From NCBI RefSeq assembly GCF_932526225.1, contig NC_064040.1:4337681-4401680 (forward strand): a stretch of 64,000 nucleotides of DNA, given 5' to 3'. This DNA comes from Nematostella vectensis. Taxonomy: Eukaryota; Cnidaria; Anthozoa; Actiniaria; Edwardsiidae. Of the stretch, positions 1-13,200 are shown in pieces; within the stretch, counting starts at the first letter, position 1; each line of letters opens with the position of its first letter. The notes under the pieces were generated by a model. The model was given only the letters and a program-made list of their open reading frames with translations, was not told where the DNA came from and did not search any database. A program made the position numbers and the translations under genes.

Positions 1-84
1 AGCAACCCAAGCGACTTTTAAAACATGTTCATGGTCCTAAAGCATGTTCATGGTCCTAGAAAGAGCATCTTCCGCGCGCTATAC

Positions 85-235
85 TCATACTCCTCCACTT
101 TGCTTGTATTGGGATACCCAGAGTCCTCCACGCGCTTTGCTTGTATCATGATACCCAGAATCCTCCACGCGCTTTGCTTGTGTTCACGATACCCATCATC
201 CTTCACTTTGCTTGTATTCGTATACCAATAATGCA
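85..235. repeat. Short minisatellite, about 45-50 bp unit, 3-4 copies
   Basis: Diverged tandem copies share the core CTTTGCTTGTAT followed by a GATACCCA-type block and a CCTCCACGCGC-type block. Two copies of a CATGTTCATGGTCCT motif lie just upstream at about 24-57. Small open frames over the repeat on both strands are by-products of the repetition. No gene is supported between 1 and 1272; that stretch otherwise looks like AT-rich 5' flank of the polycystin-like gene. Confidence 0.6.
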
Positions 236-1272
236 CCAATAATGCTTTAATGCACGTCTTCTAGACGATCGTCTGGTTCACAATCGTACGATAATCACTA
301 TGGTGTTTATGGTAGATTGTAGGTTATTTTCGTTAAAGAAAGTCCACCTTCCATGGTTATTAGTTAAAGAAAGTTTATTGTACACAATGAACAATGACTT
401 GACTGAAGAGTCTGACTGAAGATTCTGCTAGGAATGACCAAAAATGCTTAGCAGCAGCTTTCAAAGGATGGTGTACAAAGATGTGGTTTCAGTACTTGTG
501 GTTCTGTTCCTTCCTTTCCTGGAAATTGACTAACACTAAACAAAATTATTGTCTGTCCTTGGGTAGCTTTCTCGTCCTCACCTCTCTACCCTACACGGTT
601 GCAAGCAACGAAAAAAGCTATGAATATTGTCCATTCATATATTATCGTTTTCATTTTGGAGTCCCCTTTTGTGACCCCATTTGTAATACCAAAAGATACT
701 GTGCTAATGGTGAAAGGTACATTTTTTGGAACTTAATTAAATTTTCTAGACTAATAAAGGGACAGTGGAACTTTCACCCATCTTATCATACTTTATAACG
801 CGGCGATGTGACCGGCGATGTGTGTATGAATATTGCGCCGAGGGCATTCAAAATCATCACGATTCAAGAGATAAAAGTAAAAAGAATCTAGGATAAATAA
901 TATCAGTCAGCTTTTCTACGTGACATAGACTCCATTAGTGGGACAACATCACAGAGGAGTTTACTAGGCAAACATGACCTCTTGTTCGTTTGGAGTCTTC
1001 TTCTACGCAAACCTATGGCACGAAATAAGTGAAGACGTCGTTGGTTGATCTCGAATGACAGACAATGTTTACGTTTGGATTTGTTACCCAGTGAAACTCT
1101 GGACGTTTGTTTACTCAAAGAAAAAGGTCAAGTCCACTAATATATGCGTTCCCTCGCAGCTTTTGAGTTTAGTTTAATGGTTTAAAAGTTCCTCGTGAAT
1201 GACTGAGACTTAAAGATGTGAGTTCGCGAGTTTGTACAAGAATTCTCGACTTCGGGAAAGTAGAAGTTAGAG

Positions 1273-4200
1273 ATGGGATCTAGTTGGCTGCTTTTGAACG
1301 CGTTAGTTATCCTTTGCCTCGCTTCTCTTGTAAACCCTCAAGGCTGGCACGGTAAGTTCATTTACTTGTTAACCATGTTTTAAACTTTCTTGTTTTAAAA
1401 TTAAACTGACCTAAGGTAAAACTTTGTTAATGCTTACTATACTTAAAAAAATCACACACAGGCCGTCAAACTAGAAATGTATAGCACGTCTGACTACGAG
1501 TTGAGTAGTTTTATTTTCTTGTGTAAGTACACAAAAGGAATTCACATGGCCTTTAGGCCTTTGAGTGTTATCATTGCTGCCGCTGTTAAATTATCCTTTT
1601 TTTTTTTTATATAACCTTAACAGTTTGTTATCAGTGGCACTTAATATGTTACGCCAAATTTTTTACCTTGTTATCTTCTTTGATAACATTGTTTGGACGA
1701 CTTTTCCATGACGTCACATCAAGTTTGCCAAGGTTTACAGAACTAAAAGTAAATAAAAAGTTACATCAGGTCCAAAGTTTGACAAAAATGGTATCTAATA
1801 GTTTCTTTTGAATCCGTATTGAAATAAGAAAAAAAAAATTTGATTGACTCACTTCAGTGATAACCAACAAATGTCACAGCTATCAGTGCATTTTTAAATA
1901 AAAATTCGCAACCTTTCGGCACTCAGAGCTTCTTGCTGTATTTCGCTTTACGTAGCTAAAATGATCAACTGATCAGAAATGTCTTTTTTTTTGGTGCTCA
2001 AGATTATGGTGTATTGAGGTGGCTTTTGACATTATAAACGTAATAGAAAATAACCCCTTCAAACAAGATGACACAATTTTTCGAGAATAAAATTATTGCT
2101 AAGGGACCTTAGAAATCGTGGATTATTTGATTGACAGCAAGAAAAGGAGGGGGAAACGATGGCTACGGTTACTTTACTATGGCATAAAGGGTGCACCTCA
2201 ACGAATGGAAGACGATAGACATAGGCGAGCTTGGTCGTCGTCTTATCGGCTTAGAGTACTTAGCCAATGTCGAGCTCTCTCTCCCCCATTAGGCGAGCTT
2301 GGTCGTCGTCTTATCGGCTTAGAGTACTTAGCCAATGTCGAGCTCTTCCTCCCCCATTAGGCGAGCTTGGTCGTCGTCTTATCGGCTTAGTGTACTTAGC
2401 CAATGTCGAGCTTTCCCTCCCCCCCTTAGGCGAGCTTGGTCGTCGTTTATCAGCTTAGTGTACTTAGCCAATGTCGAGCTTTCCCTCCCCCCATTAGGCG
2501 AGCTTGGTCGTCGTCTTATCGGCTTAGAGTACTTAGCCAATGTCGGGCTTTCCCTCCCCCCATTAGGTGAGCTTGGTCGTCGTCTTATCGGCTTAAAGTA
2601 CTTAGCCAATGTCGAGCTTTCCCTCCCCCATTAGGCGAGCTTGGTCGTCGTCTTATCGGCTTGGAGTTTTTAGCAAATGTCGAGCTCTCTCTCCCCAATT
2701 AGGCGAGCTTGGTCGTCGTCGTATCGGCTTAGAGTACTTAGCCAATGTCGAGCTCTCTCTCCCCCATTAGGCGAGCTTGGTCGTCGTCTTATCGGCTTAG
2801 AGTACTTAGCCAATGTAGAGCTCTCTCTCCCCCATTAGGCGAGCTTGGTCGTCGTCTTATCGGCTTAGAGTACATAGCAAATGTCGAGCTTTCCCTCCCC
2901 CATTAGGCGAGCTTGGTCGTCGTCTTGTCGGCTTAGAGTACTTTGCCAATGTCGAGCTCTTCCTCCCCCATTAAGCGAGCTTGGTCGTCGTCTTATCGTC
3001 TTAGAGTACTTAGCCAATGCCTCCCCCCATCTGCAGCAAAGCAGCAGGCGTTGCCCATTAACCACAGCGGGCAACGATACATAGATTCTCTAGTGCCTCA
3101 CTTGAAATAGGTGTAAGTTCTCTAATGTTCTCTCTGTGTCAGACTGCCGTAAGCCACTTGGGATGCAGAGCGGGGACATCACCGACGCCCAACTCTCAGC
3201 GGCATCGTCGTACAACAACAACAGAACGGCGTACGGCCCTGGACGAGCTAGACTCAACCACCCTGGCGGCTACCGGGCAAACAAAGCCATCCCTCAGACC
3301 TATCTAGGCGTACGCTTTCTCAAGCCCTATATCATCACGGGCATAGCGACACAGGGGTATGGCATCGTGGCCGTCAAGGAGTGGGTTAAGCTGTTCTGGC
3401 TGGGTTACTCTGAAGGATCCAATACGTCATTCTTTAAGAGCAACAAGGATAGTACTACTGCCAAGGTATAGTAAATAGTGCAGTACAGGGGGCACCAGTT
3501 AGGCCGGTTTTGCCTTTCGTACAAGCACTTTATTTTGGCCATTCAGGGCGATTCTGGGGAATTCCGGAACATGAGGAGGGGGGGGGGGGGGGGGGGGGCT
3601 TGTGGGGGGAGGAAGAGGTTTATCATGAGTTGTAGATCTTTTCAGGAAGCACACATTAATGTGGGAAGGCCGGAATCTTCTAAACGTTTCTAACGAAACG
3701 TGAAGCAGTATTAAAAGATTCGGGCCACGTACAAACCCTTTCTGTTCTATTTAGATGTTTTCAGCCAACAATGACAGTAACACAGTCGTGTACAACGACA
3801 TCCCCATCCCCGCCAAGGTCACGAGTGTGCATCTGATGCCCATCCAATACGAGACGAACTTCGCCATTAGGATAGAGCTATATGGCTGTGTGGCAGGTAA
3901 GGAATAAGCTTTTCCTTAAGGGTAGAGCTATATGGCTGTGTGGCAGGTAAGGAATAAGCTTTTCCTTAAGGGTAGAGCTATATGGCTGTGTGGCAGGTAT
4001 GGGATAAGCTTTTCCTTAAGGGTAGAGCTATATGGCTGTGTGCCAGGTATGGGATAAGCTTTACCTTAAGGATAAAGCTATATGGCTGTGTGCCAGGTAT
4101 GGGATAAGCTTTACTTTAAGGATAGAGCTATATAGCTGTGTGCCAAGTATGGGATAATCTTAACCTAAAAAAGGATATAGCTATATGGCTGTGTGCTAGG

Positions 4201-7200
4201 TATGGGATAACTTTACCTTAAGGATAGAGCTATATAGCTGTGTGCCAGGTATAGGATAAGCTTTAAATGGGTGTCTACATTCTAGACGGTAAGTGTCTTA
4301 GGTCCCTGCATTTCAAGACACACTGTATTTAAGCCTCTTACCTATTGCAACACGCTAACTTCACGAAACAGTTTAAAGAACATTGATTATTTCGAGAGGC
4401 CATTAGCATTTATGCAAATACTATAGCGCAAAGGCCAAACACGCAATCGATGATTCTTCTCTAACCGTGGTTTATATTTTCAGATGGATATGAATGTCTT
4501 AGCACCCCGTGTCTGAACGGTGGAACATGTGTTGACCTCGTGGCAAGCTATCGCTGCGATTGCATAAAAGGGTTCAATGGGACAAACTGCCAATACAGTA
4601 AGTACAAGCACAACTGTGGTGAATATCCAGGATTCAAAGTGCGGCTCAATTAATGTAAACATACCAAAGGGGTTTGCCAAGAGTAGTCCTATTGAGACCC
4701 TCCCTGGAGCCACCACCTCACAATCGGTTGAAGAGAGTCAATCAATCTAACGAACTTCTCTAAGCCAACGCCCTCTCTCAAACCGTGGAGGAACTGTACA
4801 GGACCGGAAATGATCCCAGGACCCGAAACGATCCCAGGACCCGAAATGATCCCCAAAAGTACCCCAACTGATCCTCGGACCCGAAACGATACCGAGGAGT
4901 CCCCGAAATCAACCCCAAGGAATTGCGGTAATGGACAAAGGGAAAGCAGAAGAAATACTTTCAATTCTTTCAGCATAATAAAGGGTTAACAGCGACTCGA
5001 TTTCTAAACAACGTGACTTAAAAATATTTAATTCCAACGCAATACTTCTATTTATTACATTGCCCGGCGTTAAACCCATAAACAGATTCCAAAACAAATA
5101 CACAACTTTAACTTGCTACTGAAAGGAATATAGCATAAACATAGCGCAGCTTTGCTCAGATCAACCATACTTTTGACCTTCCATCACACTCTTAACATTT
5201 TGCGGTTCCGACACATGACTCCGACACTATAAATCTCATTTCCGGTAAACATCACCCCTAAAAATTAATATTCATCTGACAACCAAACATTTCACCACGA
5301 AATCCTTGTTCACACGAGCGAATATTTACCGACACATTTTAGGCAGCCGGTTTGGCCGAGAAGATGGAATGACAAAAGCACACTGAGTAATACACTCGAA
5401 CAACCCTTCTACTACCGATGCAAAATATTAAGAGGATGTGAAAGCAATATTATGTGAGTTTTGAATTTCCTCATGTAGTCGTGCGTACACCCCGGCATGA
5501 TCTCGTGATATGATAGGTCTTTCATTCACCGAAAACAAACATGCCAAAAATAACTTTAAAACATTTCGCTTCCTATGTAAAGCAGCATGTCCCATCTGTA
5601 AAGACTTTCTTTTATGGCTTGTTATGTAAAAATGATTTATCCACGCCGGGCTCCTCAAATTACTATCACAGGAATTGTTAGTTGACCCCAATTTCTGACT
5701 CAACCACTGTATTTCCCCCGCAGTCGTATATAAAAATCTTAATACTATAGTTTTAGTTAGTGTAAATTACCTTTTAATAACACAAACAAAGCTAAATGTT
5801 TCATATGTTTTTAAAACTTAAAGCCAATCCTTACACATTCCTTTAGTTGTCCATTACTGTAATTCCTTGGGGTTTATTTCGGGGACTCTTGGGGATCGTT
5901 TCGGGTCCCGGGATCAGTTGGGGTACTTTTGGGGATCGTTTCGGGGCCTGGGATCGTTTCGGGTCCTGGGATCATTTCGGGTCCTGTACAGGAACTGCCT
6001 CCAAGGTTTAAATGAAGGTTGACTTGCGTCTGAGCCTTGCGATGTTGATAAACTTACCTCGAATCAACAACACGGCAAGCTCAATTCAAACTTTATCCAA
6101 ACCGTACATGAGGGTTCCCTATGCTTATCCTAAGGCCGGTCTAATAAGCTATATGTAACTATGTCATTCAGATATCGACGACTGTGCGAGTTCGCCATGT
6201 CTGAACGGAGGCACGTGTATAGACGGAGTGAGCGAGTTTCACTGCAATTGTACAGCGGGATATGAAGGAACTGACTGCGGGAGAAGTAAGCTTATGTATT
6301 ATATATGTCCGAGCTTATGTATAAAAAGCGCGTACGCCAAAAAGTGGTCATTTCGTATTAAGGAAACCTCAAATACTGTGATTTTTCCATATAATACCTA
6401 TGACTGCACACCCCCTCTCCCCCCTCCCCCCCTTAGCCAATCCTGGGTACGGGCCTGTATTATGAATCATAAATAAAAGCAAATACAGTGGAAGCTCATG
6501 CTACGGACACCTCAATATATTGAAAGGCAGTCTTCAAAGTTTCACAAGGAAGGCTGCATTTTACATTCTCTGTAAACTTAGTAAAACTGAACTCGTCATG
6601 AACATTTCCTTGTTTGTTATATATGTTAACGTGCATTTCTACGTCTAAGCATCACCTGAAATTTATATCAATTAGTTCTATTTTTTTGTGATAAAGTTGC
6701 ATAGCATGAATTTATTAATTTCAGATATCAACGAGTGCCAAAGCAACCCCTGTATGCACGGAGGCCGCTGCATAGACGGCGTTGATAGCTTTACGTGTAC
6801 CTGCGCAAGAGGCTTTGGCGGACCCACGTGTGAGGAAGGTGAATACATCATCATCAAGGCATTTCTGCCTTTAAACAATCACTCTGACCGGGTGCGGTCA
6901 TGGAAAACCGTGTGCTCGCACTGCAGACCTGTAGAATAAACTATTGCTAGACATTTCACTTTTGGAGTGTTTTTTTTTTTTTTGTTAATTTCATTTTGTT
7001 GCAAATATTGTATAGTGTGTAGGACTCTATTTGGGAACTCGAGTCCGCAAGTCCAATCACGTAATTGTTGCCTTCAATTACTCTGAGGGTATGGGTCGTT
7101 ATTACTATTTCAAAACGTGATGGAAGACTGATTGAAAAAATGACAAATTAAGAGGATTGCCTCACTTAGGTTTTAGGTTATGGGAAACTAGTGTTGAAGA

Positions 7201-10200
7201 CATTGAAGAGTACACTAAGCACAGTATAATCCTTTCGATCAATTTGTTTGCATTCCAGAGCTAGGATTCTTCGTTGCGATCTGGCTAAGACTTGAATCTA
7301 AAACGTTCAGCACAAGTTACTTGAACGAGAGTTCGTCAGTTTACCAACAGGAGGCACAGCTTGTCAACAATGAAGTAAGAGCATTCGAAATACACGCACA
7401 TCGAGAAAAAACACTCACAAACACATAGAGAATCGATACTTTCATCGCATTATTTACCAGCTGATCTGTAAATAGGCGATGTCCTTATAAACTAAAAAAA
7501 CATTGCTTGTGTAACATCATGTTGTATGATATTATATATTAATTAGTTCATGCCTCCCTTTCTTCAAGGTCACTCTGATGGTCAGGCAGCACTATGGCTT
7601 TAATTTCACAGACATAAGGAAATTCAGGTGAGTGCTATCGATTTTTTAACCAAGGCCATGGTAAGAAGTTTCTCTAGCTACAACTTTCTAATTGACTATC
7701 TGAATCTTGCGTGCGAGGACATCTCATGTGATGCAGTTTTGCCATTGTTCTCGCTTGATAGCCCTGTGGATGTCAATGGCGTTGTTGTTGAAGTTTTGAT
7801 CAGCTGCTTAAAGAACAGCACAGATTCAATCGCCCGTGCCATTAGAAAAGGTGTTATCAACGGTCACAACATATTTGCGTATGACTTTTTCAAATATGAA
7901 AATAGAGGTAAGAATAATCTTCCTAATCAACCAAGTCTCACCATGATCAATTATACAATGACATACTTAACCATCAAGGGCATTCACAAAGTGAATGTCA
8001 TGGCAAAAACATACAGCATTAAGTGTAACACGTGCTATAACGCCCAGATCACCATATGCATACACAATATATTTCTTTGTCATCGAGCAAAGCTCAAGGG
8101 ACATAACAAGATGGAACATTCGGGGCTCCACAAGTTCCCATACTACCAAAACAAACTAGGACAATAGATTATTCATTATACTTTTCTATTTTAAACCATA
8201 CATTGACTACCATGTGGAATCACACACTGACCACCATGTACAATCATATACTGACCACCATGTGCAATCATACACTGACCACAATGTGCAATCATACACT
8301 GACCACCATGTACAACCACACACTGATCACCCTGTACAAACTACACACTGACCACCATGTGCAATCATACACTGACCACCATGTGCAATCATAAACTGAC
8401 CAGCATGTGCAACCATAAATTTACTACCATGTGCAACCATAAATTGAACACCATGTGCAATCATACACTGACCACCAAGTGCAACCATAAACCGACCACC
8501 ATGTGCAACCATAAACTGACCACAATGTGCAATCATACACTGACCACCATGTGCAATTACACATACCACCATGTACAATCATACACTGAACACCATGTAC
8601 AACCACACACTGACCACCATGTGCAATCATACACTGACCACCATGTGCAATCATAAACTGACCACCATGTGCAACCATAAATTTACTACCATGTGCAACC
8701 ATAAACTGACCACCACCATGTACATTCATACACTGACCACCATGTGCAATCACACACTGACCACCATGTGCAATCACATACTGACAACCATGTGCAATCA
8801 CACACTGACCACCATGTACAACCACACACTGACCACCATGTGCAATCACACACTGAACACCATGTACAACCACACACTGACCACCATGTGCAATCACACA
8901 CTGACCACCATATGCAACCATAAACCGACCACCATGTACAACCACACACTGACCACCATGTGCAATCACACACTAACCACCATGTGCAATCACACACTGA
9001 CCACCATGTGCGACCATACACTGACCACTGTGTGCAATCACACACTGGCCACCATGTGCAACCATAAACTGACCACTATGTGCAATCTTAAACTGACCAC
9101 CGTGTGCAATCATACACTGACCACCACCATGTACAATGACATCACGTGCATATTGGATATAATGTGCCATTTTACATTTCTCAGTATATGTTTTAAAAAA
9201 ATGGTATAGTTACACTATTTTTCTCTGTATTACAGCCGCAGAATCCTGCAACCCCCCAAATATCACAATTGCTTTACCAAAAGACATACTAACACCCTTT
9301 CAAAGGGGAGCGGCCCAAGACTTGGAACTTCACATCGGTTTCGCATTAAACTGTCATTTTTCTTCATCGCTGAGCTACAACATAAGCATGTACTCAATAG
9401 AGTCTTCCGGAAACTTCATCAAAACACTTTTTACTGAGGGACGCAAATATTCTGACTTCTTTTATCGGATTCCAGCTAATACCTTACCCTACGGATTGTA
9501 TTATGTTAAAATAGCAGCAGAAGTAAATAAGATAGAGGGAACAAGCGTGAACGATTACGGGTTCTTAGAAATTACTAAGACACCACTAGTCGCTAATATT
9601 TCGGGCTCTGAGCAAGCATTCAAGGGAAGAGGAGAATTACTAAGACTTTCAGGCTCATTTTCCTATGACCCGGATGTCGGCCAAGGAAACCACTCTGAGA
9701 TGCAGTTCGAGTGGCTATGCAGACGAGAGAACGAGACATTTCCCAGTAATGTGACGTCACTTCCGGTCGTCAGGCCTTCATCCTCGTCCCAGGACTTCGG
9801 CGGCTGTTATGGAACTGGAGTTGGAAGATTGGAATCTAGCGCTAAAGGAAATGACGTCCTTGAGCTTGATGTTGATAGGATGATTGGAAATGTCGATTAC
9901 GTCATCGCACTGGTTGTTAAGAAGGGGTCGAGATCAACGTGGGCGTACCAGGTTGTCAAGGTGATGAAGGAGATTGACATATCACTTAAGTAAGTTAACC
10001 TGACTTAAACTTGTATGTTTTTATTTTAGTTATGCCATCTAACATCTAATGCTAATCTTTTTTTTCTTCAGCTGTTTGCAGAATTGTGAGTACCACGTCA
10101 TCCCTGCGCACAGGTTTATCGTGGAGATGCGGTGTGCTGGTTTACTCTGTAATGATATCTTCAGCTACGAGTGGAACCTTTACCTTATCAACTCTACAAC

Positions 10201-13200
10201 ACAAAAATGGCAGCGACTGACTGATCTAGAGCGCAAAATCTTCACTTATATGAACTCTCCCAACCTCGTCACACGCGAAAACACTCTACACGGAAATACT
10301 TCGTACGTACTCGAACTCACAGCACGAGCACCGAATGGCGTAATCGAAAGGACGAGTTATCGATTTATAACGAACAGTCCTCCCAGTGGTGGCACTTGTG
10401 CGGTGGACAAAAGTCAGGGTCTAGCTTGGGAGACCGAGTTCCAGTTTGTATGTGGCGGCTGGCAAGATGAGGATCAGCCGCTGACCTACAGGTTTTTATA
10501 CAACACGAGTGATGGCGTTGAGATGGTGTTTAGTTCCGGTGTGACAAAAGCACCAAAAGCTCGACTTCCGGTAGGAGACAAAAGACGCGATTTCAACCTC
10601 GACATTCTGGTACAGGTCGCAGACTCAATCGGTTCAGCGGTCATCGTGGGTATGAGTGTTAAGGTACGAATACGTTCTTTGATAAGAAAACATATTTTAA
10701 GCTCATCTTCCACGATAGATTAGCTTTAGGGGGTTGGTGGCATCTTGGGCCGTAACAGGGAAAGGGCCAGTATTTTATAATATTTATTTATAAGGAAATG
10801 ACCAGTATGGGCGTGGCTGTGCCCGCTGTCTTTGTATCGTGCCCGTCCCAATCTACTACGGCCCTGGCATCCGTAAGAAAAGACATCCGAAGAAAAGTTT
10901 AAATGAAACGATATAATGAATAATGTATGATTCAACACCGAGTTAACAACCCGGATATCGTTTTTACTCCTATACAATGCACATTTATGTATAATACGCA
11001 ACTTGATTTTAAATTTGTAAAGTGCACAGTGCTCATTGGCTAGGTTTGTGCATGATTGACAGGTGATTGAGCCGGAGTTGTCTCTGCAAACGCTGGACGC
11101 TGCAGTTGGCGCTAACGGGGAGATGAACCGCTATCTTCGGATGAATAACATCGAGTTAGCAGCACAGCGTGCTACCTCTGTGCTATCCGTGGTCAACCAT
11201 ATGTCTGCCAAGAAGATGAACGTACAAGAGAAGATCAAGGTAAGAGCGTTGATAAACAACTAGAATGGAAACAGTTTCCTTATCTAGTTTAGCAAGGTAG
11301 GTATCCTGCATAAAAACACTTCCTAGATAAGATAATGATAATAATAAAAAGCATTAATTTGGAAGCTTCTACCCTCCTTGTCAAGTCGTCATTTCCGTTA
11401 AGCGTCCAAGCCCTAATTATTTGTCCAGTTCTCAGAGAAGTTGGAAAATTTAGTTGCATTTTTAGATAGTATTTATGGAGCATAGCGAAAAGCTACACCA
11501 GCCCCTGATTTCACTCGCAGTAGTCTAGCGGGAATGACTATGATTAGATCAGGCACGCGACTGTTAAACTTCAGGACCTTGTTTTAGATCAGTTACTAAG
11601 CGGTATTTCTCATCCAAGATCAAGGATTCAATCACTGACGCATGGTCTACTATCATGGTGAACGTGACGAGGCTCGAGGAGTTGAGTCAGGTGGCGGCGG
11701 TGGTGGCGGGGGTGACCGACAAGAGGGACGAGCTCTCTATCCAATCACAGGTAAACGAGACGAGCTCTCTATCCAATCACAGGTAAACGAGACGAGCTCT
11801 CCGTCCAATCACAGGTAAACGAGACGAGCTCTCCGTCCAATCACAGGTAAACGAGACGAGCTCTCCGTCCAATCACAGGTAAACGAGACGAGCTCTCCGT
11901 CCAATCACAGGTAAACGAGACGAGCTCTCTATCCAATCACAGGTAAACGAGACGAGCTCTCCGTCCAATCACAGGTAAACGAGACGAGCTCTCTATCCAA
12001 TCACAGGTAAACGAGACGAGCTCTCTATCCAATCACAGGTAAACGAGACGAGCTCTCCGTCAAATCACAGGTAAACGAGACGAGCTCTCTATCCAATCAC
12101 AGGTAAACGAGACGAGCTCTCCGTCGAATCACAGGTAAACGAGACGAGCTCTCCGTCCAATCACAGGTAAACGAGACGAGCTCTCCGTCGAATCACAGGT
12201 AAACAAGACGAGCTCTCCGTCGAATCACAGGTAAACAAGACGAGCTCTCCGTCCAATCACAGGTAAACGAGACGAGCTCTCCGTCCAATCACAGGTAAAC
12301 GAGACGAGCTCTCCGTCGAATCACAGGTAAACGAGACGAGCTCTCCGTCGAATCACAGGTAAACGAGACGAGCTCTCCGTCCAATCACAGGTAAACGAGA
12401 CGAGCTCTCTATCCAATCACAGGTAAACGAGACGAGCTCTCTATCCAATCACAGGTAAACGAGGCGAGCTCTCCGTCCAATCACAGGTAAACGAGACGAG
12501 CTCTCCGTCCAATCACAGGTAAACGAGACGAGCTCTCCGTCCAATCACAGGTAAACGAGACGAGCTCTCCGTCCAATCACAGGTAAACGAGACGAGCTCT
12601 CTATCCAATCACAGGTAAACGAGACGAGCTCTCTATCCAATCACAGGTAAACGAGACGAGATCTCTGTCAAATCACAGGTAAACGAGACGAGCTCTCTGT
12701 CCAATCACAGGTAAACGAGCCCTCTGTCAAGTAAGAGGTAACGAAACGAGCTCTCCATCAAGTCACAGGTAAACGAGACGAGCTCTCCGTCAAATCACAG
12801 GTAAACGAGACGAGCTCTCCGTCGAATCACAGGTAAACGAGACGAGCTCTCCGTCGAATCACAGGTAAACGAGACGAGCTCTCTGTCCAATCACAGGTAA
12901 ACGAGCCCTCTGTCAAGTAAGAGGTAACGAAACGAGCTCTCCATCAAGTCACAGGTAAACGAGACGAGCTCTCCGTCAAATCACAGGTAAACGAGACGAG
13001 CTCTCCGTCGAATCACAGGTAAACGAGACGAGCTCTCCGTCAAATCACAGGTAAACGAGACGAGCTCTCCGTCAAATCACAGGCAAACGAGACGAGCTCT
13101 CCGTCGAATCACAGGTAAACGAGACGAGCTCTCCGTCGAATCACAGGTAAACAAGACGAGCTCTCCGTCAAATCACAGGTAAACGAGACGAGCTCTCTAT

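Noticed and set aside
481..798. 105-codon plus-strand frame with several cysteines
   Set aside because: It starts with ATG and has a hydrophobic patch, but no recognisable domain, splice context or codon bias. It is probably chance.
2118..3084. Small frames on both strands
   Set aside because: They read through the 68-bp intron 1 satellite and have no family resemblance.
7628..8167. Single 179-codon ORF
   Set aside because: Only 7678-7907 is coding. The start lies in a 50-bp intron and the tail beyond the 7908 donor is intronic; retaining the small intron gives an immediate TGA in the true frame.
8203..9209. Genes for repetitive proteins on both strands (up to 212 codons)
   Set aside because: The frames exist only because the 24-bp unit lacks stops. 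The block lies between in-phase polycystin exons 9 and 10.
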